The notes beneath the pieces are model-generated. The model was not told the origin of the DNA. It made no database searches and worked only from the letters and a program-made list of their open reading frames with translations. This document shows, in pieces, positions 63,501-64,000 of a DNA stretch of 64,000 nt. The translations under genes were made by a program, and so were the position numbers. Position 1 is the stretch's first letter. Each line of letters starts with the position of its first letter. Origin of the DNA: Symbiodinium natans. Taxonomy: Eukaryota; Sar; Dinophyceae; Suessiales; Symbiodiniaceae. The DNA lies in NCBI GenBank assembly GCA_905221605.1, contig CAJNDS010002416.1, positions 247,624-311,623 on the forward strand. The letters are read 5' to 3'.

Positions 63501-63847
63501 CCTTGGTCTAGGGCAAGGGTTGGATCACCCAGCAGGCGGCTCCTCGAACAAGCGTCGGGGACCTCGAGTGAAGACGCCAGAACACATCCATACCACAGGA
63601 GCGGTACAAGGGTCCTGAAGTAACACAAACTAGGGCATTGAGGGTTTAGGGTTTAGGGGTTCCCTTCCTCAAGGGCCATGGTTTTATTGGAAGATCTGAT
63701 TTGGGTCAGCCTAAACCCGAAACCCTAAGCCTAAACCCTAAACCCTAAACGCAGCTCTCAGGTTTGGCTCGCTGACCCAGAGTTCATCTCAGTCCTCGAG
63801 GAGGCGGACATCGACGTCACCAACAAGTCCACGCGCCTTCGCGCAGA
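45524..63847 (+). CDS. Voltage-gated cation channel gene, multi-exon, 3' end beyond window
   Basis: At least 14 short exons from 45524 to 57521, plus 62980 and 63762, read in order as S2, S3, S4 (five arginines at every third residue), S4-S5 linker, S5, pore loop, S6 and cytosolic C-terminus of a six-transmembrane voltage-gated cation channel in the plasma or another membrane. Every junction from 45556 to 57521 keeps the reading frame. The LFR|CFTDGC.AYDG pore and the GIFNLIMAIFIDN S6 end are typical of the large channel families of dinoflagellates (recalled knowledge, not searched). Whether this is a single domain or one of four repeats is unknown: S1 is not found and the gene runs off the window. 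Introns are 340 to 3,500 bases and mostly telomeric repeat plus inverted-repeat elements. Most donors are GC. Exons are listed separately. Confidence 0.88.
45836..46080. repeat. Long telomeric-type tract, CCCTAAA
   Basis: About 34 units with two slips. It lies in the intron between the S2 exons. A second tract of about 17 units follows at 46170-46290. Confidence 0.95.
46304..46423 (+). CDS. Channel exon: end of S2 and S3
   Basis: ACCTGAG|GCA to CACAG|GCTCCG, exactly 40 codons. It reads ALIKLWLYGCRGYFRGPEWG, then WNCFDFVCLLFSLFDFGVTQ. The S2-S3 turn followed by W-N-x-F-D, whose aspartate is part of the charge-transfer centre, identifies a voltage-sensor domain. CCCTAAA tracts lie on both sides. 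The donor is GC. Confidence 0.92.
46604..46682. repeat. Telomeric-type tract, TTTAGGG
   Basis: Ten units in the intron after the S3 exon, followed at 46773-46903 by about 18 CCCTAAA units: a T-then-C pair within one intron. Confidence 0.92.
47078..47180 (+). mobile_element. Short repeated element, family E
   Basis: It carries GTGAGTGTCTATAAGGTTTC and GGTGAGTGTACACGTTGGGC and ends ACAAGGAATATAAACCC. Confidence 0.55.
47785..47809 (+). CDS. Channel microexon: S3-S4 linker
   Basis: CGTGCAG|GCA to GAGAC|GCTGGG, 25 bases, reading AVNLIGTR plus one base. Its phase 0 start fits the S3 exon, and its one leftover base fits the two-base start of 48956 (an arginine codon across the junction). Supported mainly by phase. 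Confidence 0.6.
48477..48556. repeat. Long poly-C tract
   Basis: About 40 C in a row, then CCCTTCCCCCCTTCC. Its length is probably unreliable in the assembly. Confidence 0.85.
48870..48940. repeat. Telomeric-type tract flanked by an 18-base direct repeat
   Basis: About ten CCCTAAA/CCCTAAG units. CTCAGGCTCACCAGACCT occurs at 48849-48866 and again at 48951-48968, the second copy being the acceptor and start of the next exon. Confidence 0.88.
48956..48992 (+). CDS. Channel microexon before S4
   Basis: TCTCAG|GC to AAGAT|GCCCCA, 37 bases. It reads SPDLSLLMMIK and supplies AT of the next methionine. Joined to S4 it gives MMIKM|LRLARLARL. A duplicated copy of its first bases lies at 48849. Confidence 0.78.
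49037..49152. repeat. Telomeric-type tract, TTTAGGG
   Basis: About 16 units just downstream of the microexon at 48956. Confidence 0.93.
49941..49996 (+). CDS. Channel exon: S4 voltage sensor
   Basis: GGTGGAG|G to TTCC|GCCCCT, 56 bases. It reads LRLARLARLIRALRYPIF. Arginines occur at every third residue five times (residues 2, 5, 8, 11, 14), the hallmark of S4. It joins AT|G upstream and C|GA downstream to give F-R-E-L. Confidence 0.92.
50078..50170. mobile_element. MITE-like element, family L
   Basis: TATGTTCCCTTATGGCCCCT and CCATTCTAGTTTTGTTGG match 20656-20769. It lies in the intron after S4. Confidence 0.55.
50256..50356. mobile_element. MITE-like element, family I
   Basis: GGTTGTCAAAATCATGATCC at the left pairs with CAAATTTTGACAACCACCC at the right. 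It lies in the intron after S4. Confidence 0.75.
50464..50577. mobile_element. Palindromic element, family O
   Basis: TAGTAAACTCCAGAAAGTTG at the left pairs with CAACTTTTGGGAGTTTACTG at the right. This is the only copy in the window. Confidence 0.6.
50869..50924 (+). CDS. Channel exon: S4-S5 linker
   Basis: CATCAG|GA to TGG|GCTTCT. It reads ELNMMVMGVVSGVRVLIW, with the R-E-L-(N)-M-(M)-V-x-G pattern of the linker that couples S4 to the gate. Phase joins on both sides. The donor is GC. Confidence 0.9.
51557..51598 (+). CDS. Channel exon: S5
   Basis: GTGGAG|GCG to GTG|GCACCA, exactly 14 codons: AIILLFFTIYVAGV. Joined upstream it makes VLIW|AIILLFFTIY, a typical S5. The donor is GC. Confidence 0.87.
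51846..51923. repeat. Telomeric-type tract, CCCTAAA
   Basis: Eleven units in the intron before the turret exon; a TTTAGGG/TTTGGGG tract follows that exon at 52014-52110. Confidence 0.92.
51938..51970 (+). CDS. Channel exon: S5-pore turret
   Basis: ACTGCAG|GCC to CCCGAA|GTCCAG. It reads ALHRLMGDHPE, phase 0 to 0. The (R)-L-M-G-D motif after S5 is usual in these channels. This donor is GT. Confidence 0.75.
52588..52665 (+). CDS. Open island, exon status uncertain
   Basis: The frame after GGGAGCAG includes LLEENVLRYRAHRGATEAND. It lies between turret and pore exons, which already join in phase without it. It could be an alternative exon or unrelated. The sequence left of it (52380-52450) repeats GGGTCCCAG-like motifs. 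Confidence 0.25.
53177..53217 (+). CDS. Channel exon: pore helix
   Basis: TGCCAG|GAG to TTCAG|GCCACA. It reads EFHTLEESMFTLF plus AG. The F-x-T-x-x-x-S-M-(F/L)-T-L-F pattern is the pore helix of voltage-gated cation channels. The arginine codon AGG is completed by the next exon. Confidence 0.88.
53249..53342. repeat. Telomeric-type tract, TTTAGGG
   Basis: Thirteen units in the intron that splits the pore loop. Confidence 0.93.
53886..53931 (+). CDS. Channel exon: selectivity-filter side of the pore loop
   Basis: GCGCAG|G to CTTCAG|GCGAGC. It reads CFTDGCVAYDGRPLQ. With the previous exon it forms LFR|CFTDGCVAYDG. The intron therefore falls within the pore loop, next to the presumed filter. 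The donor is GC. Confidence 0.88.
54300..54385. repeat. Telomeric variant array, CCCTTAAA
   Basis: About nine octamers CCCTTAAA/CCCTCAAA, a variant not seen elsewhere in the window as an array. Confidence 0.88.
54419..54490 (+). CDS. Channel exon: start of S6
   Basis: AATTTAG|TGG to ATGCTG|GCCACT, exactly 24 codons. It begins WRQEKLHRIYGNFFFIGYVL and ends FFML. It joins in phase to VTVGIFN. The donor is GC. Confidence 0.9.
54767..54853. mobile_element. MITE-like element, family A
   Basis: TTGGGATGTTCGCCCTTATA at the left and CCAGGACATCCCAA at the right; the right arm is shortened. Confidence 0.7.
55180..55295. repeat. Telomeric-type tract, TTTAGGG
   Basis: About 16 perfect units. Confidence 0.94.
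55771..55818 (+). CDS. Channel exon: end of S6
   Basis: GACGAG|GTG to GACAAT|GCCGGG, 16 codons: VTVGIFNLIMAIFIDN. The F-N-L-I-x-A-(I/V)-F-(I/V)-(D/E)-N ending is the cytosolic gate end of S6. A family D element starts 53 bases after it. The donor is GC. Confidence 0.92.
55871..55977. mobile_element. MITE-like element, family D
   Basis: GCAGCCCAGTGGTACCCGTT at the left pairs with ATGGTTACAGGGCTACC at the right. Confidence 0.75.
56263..56294 (+). CDS. Channel microexon: post-S6 helix
   Basis: CAAAGCAG|GTG to CAGAG|GTGGGC. It reads VMTSQMERKQ plus AG. Joined upstream it gives FIDN|VMTSQMERKQ, the basic helix that leaves S6. The donor is GT. Confidence 0.8.
56314..56515 (+). mobile_element. Family E element with tandem internal expansion
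   Basis: The unit GTGTATATAAGGTTCCTTT is repeated four times (about 56338-56450) inside an otherwise ordinary family E copy ending GGTACAAGGAAATATATACC. Confidence 0.75.
57070..57190. repeat. Telomeric-type tract, CCCTAAA
   Basis: About 15 units, some CCCCTAAA. Another tract of eight units lies at 57370-57427. Confidence 0.9.
57479..57521 (+). CDS. Probable channel exon, C-terminal helix
   Basis: ACTCGCAG|G to CTGAAG|GCTGGG. It reads ILSASAGATEIALK. Phase fits 56294 (AG|G gives arginine: RKQR|ILSA). The donor is GC. The family match is weak here. Confidence 0.6.
57977..58045 (+). CDS. Probable channel exon, C-terminal region
   Basis: TTGCAG|ACC to CCGGCA|GTTTAGGG, 23 codons, phase 0 to 0 as needed after 57521. 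It reads TTQDLGHEARGPSSRPSVWE then LPA. The donor GT begins an 18-unit TTTAGGG tract. A low-complexity linker. Confidence 0.45.
58046..58172. repeat. Telomeric-type tract, TTTAGGG, starting at a donor site
   Basis: About 18 units, one slip (TTAGGGTTAGGG). Confidence 0.94.
58198..58240 (+). CDS. Possible exon, C-terminal region
   Basis: CATCAG|CC to GGCA|GTTAGG. Two frames are open (AAQEELCRPRDWG or PLHRRSCAGLGTGG). Confidence 0.3.
58340..58450. mobile_element. MITE-like element, family G
   Basis: CTGGCTGGTTCTTAGTAGGA at the left pairs with CCCTACTCAGAACCATGCCA at the right. Confidence 0.65.
58520..58607. repeat. Head-to-head telomeric tracts, TTTAGGG then CCCTAAA
   Basis: Ten TTTAGGG units run directly into CCCTAAACCCTAAACCCC with no spacer (junction TTTAGGGTTTACCCTAAA near 58588), forming a perfect fold-back. 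Confidence 0.92.
58629..58696 (+). CDS. Probable exon, C-terminal region
   Basis: GGCTTCAG|TT to CCCTA|GTAGCC. It reads RGMIPELESPGKLKILEALA then TL. A plausible soluble helix; assignment to the channel rests on position only. Confidence 0.45.
58823..58865 (+). CDS. Possible exon, unknown product
   Basis: AGCCAG|GC to ATCAG|GTGGCG. Reads AFRSVDGVMFLCI. Confidence 0.4.
58979..59075. repeat. Telomeric-type tract, CCCTAAA
   Basis: About 13 units. Confidence 0.93.
59110..59170 (+). CDS. Possible exon, unknown product
   Basis: GAGCCAG|G to CCTGGA|GTTGAG. Two frames are open (LLGKRSKSNHVPAAVLTEPG or ATGKEKQVQPCSGRC). A CCCTAAA tract lies before and TTTAGGG units after. Confidence 0.35.
60066..60138. 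repeat. Telomeric-type tract, CCCTAAA
   Basis: Ten units before the exon at 60168. A TTTAGGG tract with seven GGGCTTA units follows that exon at 60249-60325. Confidence 0.92.
60168..60221 (+). CDS. Probable exon, C-terminal region
   Basis: ACCAAAG|GCC to CGGAAG|GTCCCT, 18 codons: ATCVEEIESLQNAGLSRK. Phase 0 to 0. A charged helix of the kind found between S6 and the C-terminal EF-hand region of such channels; placement is inferred. Confidence 0.55.
60633..60671 (+). CDS. Possible exon, unknown product
   Basis: CTCCTCAG|TTT to CCATCG|GTTTTG; FASLPAAVASIPS, 13 codons, phase 0 to 0. TTTGCCAG is duplicated at its start. Confidence 0.35.
60734..60872. repeat. Telomeric-type tract, CCCTAAA
   Basis: About 18 units; followed at 60929-61035 by a family G element and at 61135-61220 by a further tract. 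Confidence 0.93.
61301..61352 (+). CDS. Possible exon, unknown product
   Basis: GTGCACAG|TTC to GGGG|GTATGC. Reads FECIRCADVVRASAGEG. Confidence 0.4.
61531..62000. repeat. CCACCCCT minisatellite
   Basis: About 470 bases of 8-base units CCACCCCT and close variants. Proline/histidine and glycine/tryptophan open frames on the two strands are artefacts. Confidence 0.92.
62258..62355. mobile_element. MITE-like element, family A
   Basis: TTGGGATGTTCCTCCTGATA at the left and AAGGACATGCCAA at the right; diverged. Confidence 0.6.
62980..63003 (+). CDS. Channel microexon: start of C-terminal helical motif
   Basis: TGCCCAG|GTC to TTTCTG|GCCCCT, eight codons: VISRDAFL. Joined to 63762 it gives ISRDAFL|VWLADPEF, resembling the (I)-(T/S)-(R/K)-(D/E)-x-F-x-x-WL.DPEF motif common before the EF-hands of dinoflagellate channels (recalled). 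The donor is GC. Confidence 0.7.
63067..63172. mobile_element. MITE-like element, family D
   Basis: GATGCCCAGTAGTACCCTCA at the left pairs with CCTAGGTTACTGGGCAGCC at the right, followed by CTAG. It lies in the intron between the two C-terminal exons. Confidence 0.7.
63425..63475. repeat. TA run, T run and G run
   Basis: Ten or so TA dinucleotides, then 15 T and 10 G. The same TATA/T-run/G-run end followed by TCTTAAGCAAC-like bases occurs near 3110-3180, suggesting a shared element. Confidence 0.7.
63762..63847 (+). CDS. Channel exon: C-terminal WLADPEF region
   Basis: CTCTCAG|GTT to GCAGA|GTTTAGGG (or a GC at 63841). It reads VWLADPEFISVLEEADIDVT then NKSTRLRA. This helix pair usually precedes an EF-hand (LFD.LD.D); that hand must lie beyond the window. 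The last intron begins with an eleven-unit TTTAGGG tract. Confidence 0.78.
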
Positions 63848-63848
63848 G

Positions 63849-63925
63849 TTTAGGGTTTAGGGTTTAGGGTTTAGGGTTTAGGGTTTAGGGTTTAGGGTTT
63901 AGGGTTTAGGGTTTAGGGTTTAGGG
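63849..63925. repeat. Telomeric-type tract, TTTAGGG, at a donor site
   Basis: Eleven units directly after the last exon. Confidence 0.93.
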
Positions 63926-64000
63926 GTTTGCGAGTTAGGGCGTTGAGAGGGCCTTATGGAGACAGAGCTTGCCTAAGGGAAGTTGTATGGTCCCTGAGTA

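Noticed and set aside
1-64000. rRNA, tRNA and spliced-leader genes
   Set aside because: No stretch resembling conserved rRNA, tRNA arms or the dinoflagellate spliced leader was noticed; a covariance-model scan would be needed to exclude small RNAs.

Overview
The window looks like nuclear DNA of a dinoflagellate. Telomere-type heptamers (TTTAGGG on one strand, CCCTAAA on the other) are scattered through all 64 kb as dozens of interstitial tracts. Between them lie small islands of unique, codon-like sequence of about 25 to 150 bases, several families of short inverted-repeat elements, and long poly-G or poly-C runs. The islands behave as exons: many run from an AG acceptor to a GT or GC donor with one open frame, and some match well-known protein families. 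Excess GC-AG introns, an AG|G acceptor context, introner-like elements and a Copia-type retroelement all fit dinoflagellates. The species cannot be named from the sequence alone. All assignments come from reading motifs by eye; no search was run.

Left part (1-20 kb): mostly repeat and inverted-repeat elements. It holds a tyrosine-recombinase-like fragment (about 2.3-2.7 kb) with a poly-G run where its first catalytic arginine should be, a Copia-type RNase H pseudogene cut by a telomeric tract (9.4-9.9 kb), a DnaJ J-domain exon (12.0 kb) and several unrecognised exons. Middle part (20-43 kb): many plausible plus-strand exons, including EF-hand-like ones (19.6, 28.5 and 38.2 kb), without enough signal to group them into genes. 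Right part (43-64 kb): a voltage-gated cation channel of the six-transmembrane type on the plus strand. S2, S3, S4, the S4-S5 linker, S5, the pore loop, S6 and a C-terminal cytosolic region can be read in order from at least 14 short exons whose phases all join. Most of its introns begin with GC.

The most striking feature is the relation between telomeric tracts and exons. Reading along the plus strand, exons are usually preceded by CCCTAAA tracts and followed by TTTAGGG tracts. Introns therefore tend to start G-rich and end C-rich with mutually complementary repeats, and in several cases the donor GT is the GT of a GTTTAGG unit. One telomeric tract interrupts an inverted-repeat element, one interrupts a retroelement gene, and one is flanked by an 18-base direct repeat. 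This suggests that telomeric repeats have been inserted, or used to patch breaks, inside introns across the locus.

No rRNA, tRNA, CRISPR array or prokaryotic operon was found. Nearly all long open frames in simple G/C-rich or telomeric repeats are artefacts of the repeats.
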